A DNA stretch of 21,621 nucleotides from Clostridia bacterium (lineage in GTDB: Bacteria > Bacillota > Clostridia > Christensenellales > UBA1242): the NCBI GenBank assembly GCA_017473285.1, contig JAFULP010000096.1, positions 1 through 21,621 of the forward strand. The letters run 5' to 3'. This document shows positions 8,247-13,794 of the stretch, piece by piece. The first letter of the stretch is position 1. Each line of letters begins with the position of its first letter. A program made the position numbers and the translations under genes. Below the pieces are notes generated by a model. It searched no databases. It saw nothing but the letters and a program-made list of their open reading frames with translations, and was not told the DNA's origin.

Positions 8247-8622
8247 CTTTGAATTTAAATATGTAGCGCCGACGGCTGAAGAGCGGAAAGAGATTGAAAG
8301 CATACGAAATAGTTACACAATTAAAGATAAGTCAAGCAACAAGTTGGAGCGATTAAGGTCACTGGACCGCAAGGTAAAAAATATCCCAACAATGGTGTCG
8401 CTTATAGTAGGGGTTGTGGGAATTTTGATTTTTGGGCTTGGCTTTAGTATGGTGCTTGAATGGGATTTGTTTGTGTGGGGAATAGTGGTGAGCATTGTTG
8501 GCTTAATTCCAATAATAATGGCGTATCCGCTACACTTAAAGGTTGAAAAACAACTTAAAAATAAACATTCAAAAGAAATCTTAGAAATAAGTGAAGAGTT
8601 ACTAAATGATGAAAATAAATAA
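8233..8622 (+). CDS. Small two-helix membrane protein, paralogue of the 11023 gene
   Basis: A 129-residue protein of no named family that I recognise. A charged N-terminal region (~1-50) is followed by two transmembrane helices (~53-75 and ~79-99) and a charged C-terminal helix. It is clearly related to the protein at 11023. Shared elements are I-R-N-x-Y, K-L-E-x-L-(R/K)-(S/A)-L-D-(R/K)-K-V-K before helix 1, the Pro-Leu-(H/Y) after helix 2, and a (S/A)-N/E-E-I...S-(E/D)-E-L-L-N end. AAAAGGAG lies before ATG 8233. An earlier in-frame start at 8182 lacks a site and adds only a lysine- and asparagine-rich leader inside the upstream gene. It overlaps both neighbours by 14 nt. Confidence 0.75.
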   Translation: MQRNDFEFKYVAPTAEERKEIESIRNSYTIKDKSSNKLERLRSLDRKVKNIPTMVSLIVGVVGILIFGLGFSMVLEWDLFVWGIVVSIVGLIPIIMAYPLHLKVEKQLKNKHSKEILEISEELLNDENK

Positions 8623-9154
8623 TTATAAAGATTATGATACTTTAACATTATATGTTAAGAAAAATAAATTAAAAGAGATAATTGAAAATTATCAAATTTT
8701 TGGATGGGAACTTGTAAAAGAACAAGAGAATGATAGGTACGAAGATATCGTTGACCTAACATTTACTCGTCCGCATAAAATTGCCAATAAAGACGAATTG
8801 CAACTCCAACAAGTGTATATGGAAGAGAAGTTGAACGAACTTGGCAAACTTGAAAGGCATAAACACTCTAAAACTACAAGTATTGGCTTGTGTTTTGGCA
8901 CGCTTGCACTTGCATTTATAATTATAGGAGTTTTGGTGGCACTAAAAACAAATTCTGTAACGGGATTAGTTGGTGGAATTGTTGTTGCAATTGTTGGGGT
9001 TTTGCTAATTGTTGTTGAGTGCATTATACTATTTAAATTGTATAAAAACGAAACAACAATATACGAACAAAGACATAACGATTTAGAAAGCGAACTTTTT
9101 ATGATTACCAAAACAGTAACGGAACTTACAGGTGGTGAGTATGGACAAGATTAG
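8609..9154 (+). CDS. Two-helix membrane protein with N-terminal soluble domain
   Basis: A protein of 181 residues with no recognised family. The N-terminal ~60 residues (YVKKNKLKEIIENYQIFGWE, then VDLTFTRPHKI) look like a small alpha/beta domain. A charged helix ending in KLERHKHSKT leads into two transmembrane helices (~90-112 and ~118-144), with a charged helical C-terminus. The layout of charged helix, two glycine-rich helices and charged tail resembles the neighbouring small protein, so it may be a distant, enlarged relative. ATG 8609 is preferred over ATG 8606 because it gives the 14-nt overlap seen at the other junctions; both are possible. GAAGAG at 8593-8598 is the likely binding site. 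Confidence 0.7.
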   Translation: MKINNYKDYDTLTLYVKKNKLKEIIENYQIFGWELVKEQENDRYEDIVDLTFTRPHKIANKDELQLQQVYMEEKLNELGKLERHKHSKTTSIGLCFGTLALAFIIIGVLVALKTNSVTGLVGGIVVAIVGVLLIVVECIILFKLYKNETTIYEQRHNDLESELFMITKTVTELTGGEYGQD

Positions 9155-10718
9155 TGTTAATAGAAGCAAAATTAAAAAGAGTGAACATATATTTGCGGTT
9201 AAGGTCAAAACTGAGTCTAACGGATTAGGAGTGTTAAAGACTTTTATAGTTTTATTACTTATCGCATTGCAAGCGGGTATATTGATTTTATCATATTTGT
9301 ATGTATCCCAACTGTTTCAATGGTATTTAATGCTTTCTTTAATTCTTAGTTTTGTTATTTGCATATATGTTCTGTCAAGCGACTATCACGGTCAAGCCAA
9401 GGCAATGTGGGTGTTGTTTTTGATTACCTGTTTTGGTTTTGCATGCTTTATATACTTTTTGTCGGATAAGCATATATTGTTTGCTAGGGCTAGAAAAAAA
9501 TACAATAAAATACTTAAACAAACTGAAAATTTACAAGAGCAAAGTGATTTATCATCCGTTGCAAATAACGAAGTAAAAACGAATTGTCAATATTTGTATA
9601 ATGCGGGCAAATTTGTAACAGATTTAAATTCAAGGTCAATATTTTTTCCTAGTGGCGCACAACTTTTTGATAGCATTTTAAGTGAGCTTGAAAAAGCAAA
9701 AGAGTTTATATTTATTGAATATTTTATTATTTCTAATGGTGTATTATTTAACCGAATATTTGATATATTAAAGGAAAAAGCTCAAGTGGGTGTGGATGTA
9801 AGAATTATTTATGATGATATGGGTAGCCATGGCACTTTGAAGCGAAAAACCAAAAAACAAATAATAAGTGCTGGCATAAAATTACATCCATTTAATAGGC
9901 TTGTTCCAGTGTTTAATATTGCATTAAATTTGCGTGACCACCGCAAAATTGTGGTTGTTGATGGCAAAACTGCATTTACTGGCGGGGCAAACCTTGCCGA
10001 CGAATATATCAATGAAAAGCGAATGCATGGGTACTGGAAAGATTGTGGAATTAAAATTGAAGGTAAAGCGGTAGATAATTTAACCATATCGTTTTTAACT
10101 CAATGGCAATTTTTAAATAATAAGCCTATTGATTATAAAAAATACCTAAACAAGGCAGAAAGTTTTAAAAGCACTGGCGTAACTGTTCCGTTTGTTAGCG
10201 GACCAAACTATCAATTTTCAATAGCGCAAAATATATACGCCAATGAAATTGCTAACGCAAAAGAAAAATTATATATTATGACGCCATACTTTATTCCTGA
10301 CGAAACGATTACCAATTTAATTATTAACAAGGCAAGGTCGGGGGTTGATGTGCGAATTATTTTGCCAGAGGTTGCCGACAAAAAATTTGTTTATGTTGTG
10401 TCCCGCAATAATGTTGAAAAATTAATTTTACATGGTGTCAAAGTGTATACAATGACCAGTAGTTTTGTTCACAGCAAAATTATATTAACCGAAAATTCGG
10501 CAATAGTAGGTTCAATCAATATGGATTTAAGAAGTTTTAATCAACAATTTGAAAGCGCCATTTTTACCAACGAAACAACCACATTGCAAGCAATCAATGA
10601 TGATTTTGATAACACCATTAAGCATTCTCAACTAATTACTAAAAAAACATTAAAGCGTAACAAATTACACTTTAGAATATTGGCTGGATTATTTAATTTA
10701 ATATCACCATTTATGTAA
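9141..10718 (+). CDS. cls: Cardiolipin synthase (phospholipase D superfamily)
   Basis: Makes cardiolipin from phosphatidylglycerol at the cytoplasmic membrane. The 525-residue protein has N-terminal membrane segments (~35-57, 60-78 and 88-107) and two phospholipase D domains. The first HKD motif is complete (DHRKIVVVDG, with His267, Lys269, Asp274). The second reads VHSKIILTEN (His444, Lys446), with Glu451 where Asp is usual and one residue fewer before GSINMD. The surrounding signatures (FIFIEYFII, GGANLADEY, IMTPYFIPD, SINMDLRSFNQQFE) are normal for Cls. ATG 9141 has AGGTGG upstream and overlaps the previous stop by 14 nt; two in-frame GTG codons at 9132-9137 overlap that binding site. It is the last gene of the kinase operon, which suggests that the system adjusts membrane lipid composition. 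Confidence 0.95.
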   Translation: MDKISVNRSKIKKSEHIFAVKVKTESNGLGVLKTFIVLLLIALQAGILILSYLYVSQLFQWYLMLSLILSFVICIYVLSSDYHGQAKAMWVLFLITCFGFACFIYFLSDKHILFARARKKYNKILKQTENLQEQSDLSSVANNEVKTNCQYLYNAGKFVTDLNSRSIFFPSGAQLFDSILSELEKAKEFIFIEYFIISNGVLFNRIFDILKEKAQVGVDVRIIYDDMGSHGTLKRKTKKQIISAGIKLHPFNRLVPVFNIALNLRDHRKIVVVDGKTAFTGGANLADEYINEKRMHGYWKDCGIKIEGKAVDNLTISFLTQWQFLNNKPIDYKKYLNKAESFKSTGVTVPFVSGPNYQFSIAQNIYANEIANAKEKLYIMTPYFIPDETITNLIINKARSGVDVRIILPEVADKKFVYVVSRNNVEKLILHGVKVYTMTSSFVHSKIILTENSAIVGSINMDLRSFNQQFESAIFTNETTTLQAINDDFDNTIKHSQLITKKTLKRNKLHFRILAGLFNLISPFM

Positions 10719-10891
10719 AAATATTTAAATAAAATATTAAAAATTAATAAAAATATTTAATTAAATAAATTGACAAAATAAATAAAAATTACTTATTTTA
10801 AGGCGTTTATACTTAAATAATTATTAAAATTAAATTTATTTTTGATTTTTTTAAAAATATTAAATATTTTATTAAAAATAAATCATTAAAT

Positions 10892-10918
10892 AAAAGTCCA
10901 GTGTATGGGCTTTTGTTT
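10892..10918 (+). terminator. Probable terminator in the spacer after cls
   Basis: An 8-bp stem (10892-10899 with 10907-10914, one G-U pair) and a 7-nt loop end in a T-rich run. It is the only GC-containing hairpin in the gap and lies 174 bp after the cls stop, so it would end either the kinase operon or a short transcript begun in the gap. Confidence 0.6.
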
Positions 10919-10919
10919 A

Positions 10920-10995
10920 TTTACAAAATTTTAACAAAATAATTACAAAACTTTATAATTAAATTTATAATTTAGAAATATTTATTCAATATAAT
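10920..10995 (+). promoter_or_regulatory. Promoter with three TTWACA-type repeats before the 11023 operon
   Basis: TTTACA (10920), TTAACA (10931) and ATTACA (10942) follow one another at an exact 11-bp period. TATAAT is at 10990-10995, 42 bp after the last repeat, and there is no good -35. The repeats match those before the response-regulator gene. AAAGGAGGT precedes the ATG. Confidence 0.6.
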
Positions 10996-11022
10996 AGTAT
11001 TATCAAAATAAAGGAGGTAATT

Positions 11023-11376
11023 ATGGCAAACGAAAACGATAGAAAAGTTGTTGAAAAGATTAGAAACAATTATATCGACAAATCTAAGGAACATTCAAAA
11101 CTTGAAGAATTAAAGGCGCTAGACAAAAAGGTAAAAGTTCCTGCTATGGTATTTGCTTACATCTTTGGAACAATAGGTACTTTAGTTCTTGGTGTGGGGA
11201 TGTGCCTAGCAATGAAGATTATAGGTGACGCTATGGTTGCGGGTGTTATTATAGGCTTAATAGGCATCGTTATGGTTGTTGCAAATTATCCATTGTATCA
11301 CAAGATTTTAAACAAGCGCAAAGCAAAATTTTCTAATGAAATTATAGCAAAAAGCGACGAACTTTTAAATAAGTAA
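11023..11376 (+). CDS. Small two-helix membrane protein, paralogue of the 8233 gene
   Basis: A 117-residue protein with a charged N-terminal helix (~1-38, including EKIRNNYIDKS and SKLEELKALDKKVK), two transmembrane helices (~39-61 and ~70-90) and a charged tail (KRKAKFSNEII, SDELLNK). It is an evident paralogue of the 8233 product in the kinase operon but lacks that protein's first ~15 residues. Function is unknown; it belongs to no named family that I recognise. A strong AAAGGAGGT site sits 5 nt before the ATG. It is followed after 42 bp by the 11419 gene, with no terminator between, so the two form an operon. The TTWACA repeats upstream link it to the same regulator as its paralogue. Confidence 0.75.
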   Translation: MANENDRKVVEKIRNNYIDKSKEHSKLEELKALDKKVKVPAMVFAYIFGTIGTLVLGVGMCLAMKIIGDAMVAGVIIGLIGIVMVVANYPLYHKILNKRKAKFSNEIIAKSDELLNK

Positions 11377-11418
11377 ATAATTAAAATAAAACAATAAAAA
11401 TTTAAAGGAGAAATATTT

Positions 11419-11748
11419 ATGGCAGAAAAGAAAGAAAACTTTTTCAAAAAGGCTTTTAAGGATATGGCAGAAAGTGCAAAGGCACAACACGAAGTGGATA
11501 AAGCAAACTTTGAGGCAGTAAAGGCTGAAAGTAAGGCAAATTTTGAAGAAAACAGAGGTTCAAACACTTTTAAAAAGGCAAAAGAGATGGGTAAGCAATC
11601 TTGGGAAGATGCTAAGATGAGCCCAGCAGAGCGTCAAGCAAAAGTGAGAGAGCAACAACAAGAACAAATTGCAAAAGCAAATGAAAGAACAAAAGTTGCA
11701 AACGAACGCCTTGCAAAAGCAAAGCAATCACGACAAAAGAAAGACTAA
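11419..11748 (+). CDS. Small, highly charged helical protein
   Basis: A 109-residue protein, almost all Lys, Glu, Ala, Gln, Asn and Arg, with no membrane segment and no signal peptide. It is predicted to be one long helix or coiled coil. It contains near-repeated phrases such as AKAQHEVDKANFEAVKAESK, KANFEENRGSNTFKKAKEMG and a Q/E-rich QAKVREQQQEQIAKANERTK. Such alanine- and lysine-rich proteins occur in gut Bacillota, but I know of no proven function. AAAGGAG precedes the ATG by 9 nt. It is the last gene of the 11023 operon and ends at a strong terminator. It could be a cytoplasmic partner of the membrane protein before it; this is a guess from position only. Confidence 0.75.
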   Translation: MAEKKENFFKKAFKDMAESAKAQHEVDKANFEAVKAESKANFEENRGSNTFKKAKEMGKQSWEDAKMSPAERQAKVREQQQEQIAKANERTKVANERLAKAKQSRQKKD

Positions 11749-11750
11749 CA

Positions 11751-11778
11751 AAAAAACACAACATAAGTTGTGTTTTTT
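11751..11778. terminator. Bidirectional terminator between the 11419 gene and tRNA-Ser
   Basis: A perfect 12-bp stem (11751-11762 with 11767-11778) with loop ATAA, flanked by six A and six T. It can end the plus-strand operon, and on the minus strand the tRNA transcript that finishes at 11816. Confidence 0.88.
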
Positions 11779-11815
11779 ATAAATAAAATTAATATTAATT
11801 GATTTTTGTTTAATT

Positions 11816-11903
11816 TGGCGCAGAGAGGGGGATTCGAACCCCCGAAGGCTTGCACCTTACCAATTTTCGAGACTGGCACATTCGACCACTCTGACATCTC
11901 TGC
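11816..11903 (-). tRNA. tRNA-Ser (anticodon CGA), with encoded CCA
   Basis: On the minus strand, GCAGAGA at the 5' end pairs with TCTCTGC near the 3' end, followed by discriminator G and an encoded CCA (11816-11818). The D arm GTCAGAGTGGTCGAATG is typical of tRNA-Ser. The anticodon stem CCAGT/ATTGG closes the loop CTCGAAA, giving anticodon CGA for UCG codons. A long variable arm and the T arm GGGGGTTCGAATCCCCC follow. The mature body is 85 nt plus CCA. The fold is complete and no base seems damaged. It is not a stop-codon suppressor. Confidence 0.96.
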
Positions 11904-11908
11904 ATATA

Positions 11909-11936
11909 AATATAGTAAATAGTTAAGATATAGCAA
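11909..11936 (-). promoter_or_regulatory. Possible promoter of tRNA-Ser
   Basis: Read on the minus strand, TTGCTA (11931-11936) and TATATT (11909-11914) are 16 bp apart. The -10 lies only 5 bp before the mature tRNA 5' end, so transcripts would begin at or next to the mature end. It overlaps a possible plus-strand promoter at 11923-11951. Confidence 0.35.
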
Positions 11937-12078
11937 ATTGATAAATATATTATATTGGTCGAATGTGCTATATCGGGGACCCCGCAACTACTGGCTAGTT
12001 GAAGGGGAAAGGAAAAGTCAAGTGACAAAGTAATATTTGCGATAGCAAATTGACATAAACGCCGACTTTGACGCCGAT

Positions 12079-12095
12079 CACTCTGACATCTCTGC
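12079..12095 (-). pseudogene. Broken 5' fragment of a second tRNA-Ser
   Basis: The minus strand reads GCAGAGATGTCAGAGTG, identical to the first 17 nt of the intact tRNA-Ser, and then diverges into unrelated sequence. No anticodon, variable or T arm follows, so no functional tRNA can be made. Confidence 0.8.
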
Positions 12096-12118
12096 ATATA
12101 AATATAATAAATAATTTA

Positions 12119-12171
12119 AGCATGTTATCATATAACGATGAAAAGTTGTCATGTTAGATAATATGCTTTTT
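12119..12171 (+). terminator. Hairpin with T tail upstream of the broken degV
   Basis: An 11-bp stem (12119-12129 with 12157-12167, one G-U pair) runs into TTTTATT. The 27-nt loop is large but can fold internally (ATAAC with GTTGT). It could end a plus-strand transcript from the tRNA-Ser region. Confidence 0.45.
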
Positions 12172-12206
12172 ATTATATCACAAATTATTGTTTTTGACAA
12201 GAATAT

Positions 12207-12290
12207 TTGACAATGTGTAAGAAAAGTTGTTAAATTTTACAAAATTTTTACAATAAATTATGAACATTTGTACATAAAATATGCTATATT
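12207..12290 (+). promoter_or_regulatory. Promoter region with TTTACA repeats before the broken degV
   Basis: Two TTTACA hexamers (12236-12241 and 12247-12252) have an 11-bp period. They lie 32 bp before an extended -10 (TG at 12282-12283, TATATT at 12285-12290), the same spacing as before the response-regulator gene. An upstream promoter is also possible: TTGACA 12207-12212, 17 bp, TTAAAT 12230-12235. Its start would fall within the repeats. Confidence 0.6.
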
Positions 12291-12319
12291 TAAACTAAAG
12301 TAATTAAAGGAGAAATTGA

Positions 12320-13141
12320 ATGTTAAAAGTGTTTGTAGATTCGGCTAGTAGCATTAAGCAAGACGAAAAGGAAAAGTATGATGTTGAGATTATTCCATTA
12401 AGATATTTGATGGGTGATGTTGAATATAAAGATGGCATTGATTTAAGTATTGATGAATTTTATGAAAAGTTGATTGGTGAAAAGTTGTTTCCAAAGACTT
12501 CACTACCTAATTTGACCTAGTTAGAAGAAAGTGTTAATAAATTAACCCAAGCGGGTGACGATGTGCTAATTTTGACTTTATCATCGGGGATTTCGGGCAC
12601 ATATAGTGCAATTGCCACAATGTTTGAAAACAACCCTAAAGTCAAGGTGATTGATACATTAACGGCGGTAGGCGGCGTTAGAATATTGGTTGAAGAAATT
12701 AATAAATATAGGGATAAGCCTATTGATTTTATAGTTGAAAAAGTTAAAGTGCTAATTCCTAAGATTAAAATTTTGGCAATTCCAGAAACACTAGACTATT
12801 TGTTTAAAGGTGGAAGATTGTCCAAAAAAGAATGGGTGCTAGGTAAAATGTTTAACATCAAACCAGTAATATCTTTTAAAGATGGAAAAGTTGTAGTTGA
12901 TGCCAAAAAGATAGGGATAAAAAGTGCAATGAAATATATATCATCGTATATGAGTGAACAGTGTGATGAAAATTATTCGATAGTGCCGTCGTATACATAT
13001 AATAAAGAAAATGTTGAAAAACTTATTGAGATGACAGATGTTAAGTTTCTTCCACAAATGGCGATTTATGACAATCTTGACCCAGTAATTGCCTGCCATT
13101 GGGGACCAAACGCTTTTGGCTATTTATTTGTGGAGAAGTAA
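12320..13141 (+). pseudogene. degV family fatty-acid-binding protein, interrupted by one TAG
   Basis: Read through the stop, this is a full-length 273-residue DegV/FakB-like protein, a family that binds fatty acids and can present them to the kinase FakA. Expected motifs lie on both sides: FVDSASS near the start, FPKTSLPNLT, then LTLSSGISGTYSA, VIDTLTAVGG, LDYLFKGGRLS, FNIKPVISFKDGK and HWGPNAFGYLF at the end. A TAG at 12518-12520 (codon 67) falls where related proteins usually have Glu or Gln, and the same frame continues intact. One base change (for example CAG to TAG) would explain it. TAG ends other genes in the window, so recoding is unlikely. AAAGGAG lies before the ATG. The break is recent, or an error in the sequence. 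Confidence 0.8.
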
Positions 13142-13148
13142 AACTATG

Positions 13149-13168
13149 TTTGCTTATATCAAAGCAAA
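13149..13168. terminator. Weak hairpin after the broken degV
   Basis: TTTGCTT (13149-13155) pairs with AAGCAAA (13162-13168) around a 6-nt loop. No T run follows on the plus strand, so termination here would be poor. It is the only hairpin between this gene and the next promoter. Confidence 0.3.
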
Positions 13169-13223
13169 TAAAAATGCAACATTAAAAAATTTTTAAAAAA
13201 CTTTAAAATTTATTAAAAAAGTT

Positions 13224-13263
13224 TGTTAACCTAGTTGACAATTCTTTTTTGATGTTGTAAGAT
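13224..13263 (+). promoter_or_regulatory. marR promoter with overlapping inverted-repeat operator
   Basis: TTGACA (13235-13240) and TAAGAT (13258-13263) are 17 bp apart. The imperfect inverted repeat TGTTAAC-CTA-GTTGACA (13224-13240) covers the -35. A closely similar repeat, GTTAAC-TGG-GTTAAC, lies before the ABC exporter genes, so both are likely bound by the MarR protein. Confidence 0.65.
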
Positions 13264-13296
13264 ATATTTCGTTTATGGTTTTATGGAGATATAATT

Positions 13297-13716
13297 ATGG
13301 AATTTGATAATCAAACTTTGGAAGTTGCGAATAAATTAAAAGAGTGTCGACCATTAGAGTTTTTTAAAAACATTGATGAAATAAATTCGGGAATGGGCTT
13401 TATTGTTATGCATTTGTATGAAACTCAATGCGAAGTGTTTGCAATTGAGTTAAGCAAGATGATGGATATTAGTAGAGCAAGAGTGGCAATGTTGGTTAAA
13501 AAATTAATTGCAAAAGGCTTGGTAGAAAAAGAAATATCGTGTGCGGACGCCCGAAAAGAAATTATTAAAATAACCGATAAAGGTAGGCTTGAAGTGGAAC
13601 GGGTTAGGCAAAAGATATTTAATAATATTACAAAAGTAATCCACGAACTTGGTATAGATAAGGTAAACGAATTTGTTGAAATTTCACAACAAATCAAAAA
13701 TATAATAAAAAATTAA
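13297..13716 (+). CDS. MarR-family transcriptional regulator of the ABC exporter
   Basis: A 139-residue winged-helix repressor. The DNA-binding part includes the recognition region IELSKMMDISRARVAMLVKK followed by LIAKGLVEKEIS and the wing DARKEIIKITDKGRLEV, with N- and C-terminal helices for dimer formation. Length and order are normal for the family. GGAGA precedes the ATG by about 8 nt. It has its own promoter with an operator over the -35, so it is probably autoregulated. The next genes encode a multidrug-type ABC exporter with a matching operator, so the usual arrangement is a repressor released by a small toxic or lipophilic ligand. The ligand is unknown. Confidence 0.92.
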   Translation: MEFDNQTLEVANKLKECRPLEFFKNIDEINSGMGFIVMHLYETQCEVFAIELSKMMDISRARVAMLVKKLIAKGLVEKEISCADARKEIIKITDKGRLEVERVRQKIFNNITKVIHELGIDKVNEFVEISQQIKNIIKN

Positions 13717-13766
13717 TTGATATATTCATAAAAGATGTAACAAAATCATATATTTTCAATTAGATG

Positions 13767-13781
13767 GTTAACTGGGTTAAC
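13767..13781 (+). promoter_or_regulatory. MarR operator before the ABC exporter genes
   Basis: GTTAAC-TGG-GTTAAC, 15 bp, has the same half-site and spacing as the operator at 13225-13239. It lies just before the AAAGGAGA site of the first exporter gene. No strong separate promoter is seen in the 78-bp gap, so it may block elongation or an unseen promoter. Confidence 0.55.
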
Positions 13782-13794
13782 AAAAGGAGATTGT

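Larger units (their letters stand above)
10719..11022. other. Gene-free AT-rich spacer with possible small transcript
   Basis: No credible gene is seen. The stretch is over 85% A+T. It holds TTGACA at 10770-10775 with TATTTT 18 bp further on (10794-10799), a terminator-like hairpin at 10892-10914, and then the TTWACA repeats and -10 of the next operon. A short AT-rich transcript from ~10805 to the hairpin is possible, but no conserved structure is apparent. Confidence 0.4.
11887..12113. repeat. 35-bp direct repeat of the tRNA-Ser 5' end and leader
   Basis: Positions 11887-11921 (first 17 nt of tRNA-Ser plus the 18 bp before it) recur at 12079-12113 with one mismatch, 192 bp away. In addition, 13 nt of the tRNA D arm (11876-11888) recur in inverted orientation at 11956-11968. 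Together these mark a past duplication and inversion at this tRNA gene. Confidence 0.85.
11958..12171 (+). ncRNA. Candidate structured RNA beside tRNA-Ser
   Basis: The segment is richer in G+C than its surroundings and has no gene. Helices seen: ATCGG (11972-11976) with CCGAT (12074-12078); CAACTA/TAGTTG around CTGGC, with flanking CCCC/GGGG; AAAGTC with GACTTT; and TTTGC-GATA-GCAAA. A possible promoter (TTAAGA 11923-11928, 17 bp, TATATT 11946-11951) would start it near 11958, and a hairpin with a T tail ends it near 12171. Near the middle it carries 17 nt complementary to the tRNA-Ser 5' end. I recognise no known RNA family. The fold may instead be a relic of a small inserted element. Confidence 0.35.
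11904..12319. other. Gene-free stretch between tRNA-Ser and degV
   Basis: No protein gene is supported here. From left to right it holds the tRNA leader, a possible plus-strand promoter, the structured 11958-12078 segment, the broken tRNA 5' copy, the 12119-12171 hairpin, two TTGACA boxes (12194 and 12207), and the TTTACA repeats and -10 of the next gene. Confidence 0.6.

Noticed and set aside
10719..11022. A riboswitch in the long leader before the 11023 gene
   Set aside because: The -10 lies only ~28 bp before the ATG, leaving no room for an aptamer, and the gap has almost no GC-rich pairing.
11816..11903. tRNA-Ser as an integration site for a genomic island
   Set aside because: The repeated part is the 5' end of the tRNA, only 192 bp away, with no integrase; attachment sites normally lie at tRNA 3' ends or anticodon loops.
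11958..12078. Signal recognition particle RNA beside tRNA-Ser, as in some Bacillota
   Set aside because: The conserved GGAAG tetraloop region of SRP RNA is absent on both strands.
11745..12097. Open frames on the minus strand across the tRNA region
   Set aside because: They run through the tRNA gene and its repeats, have no ribosome binding site and show no protein-like composition.
12194..12212. TTGACA direct repeat (13-bp period) as part of the regulator box set
   Set aside because: The period is 13 rather than 11 bp, and TTGACA is the ordinary -35 sequence; more likely one is a promoter element.
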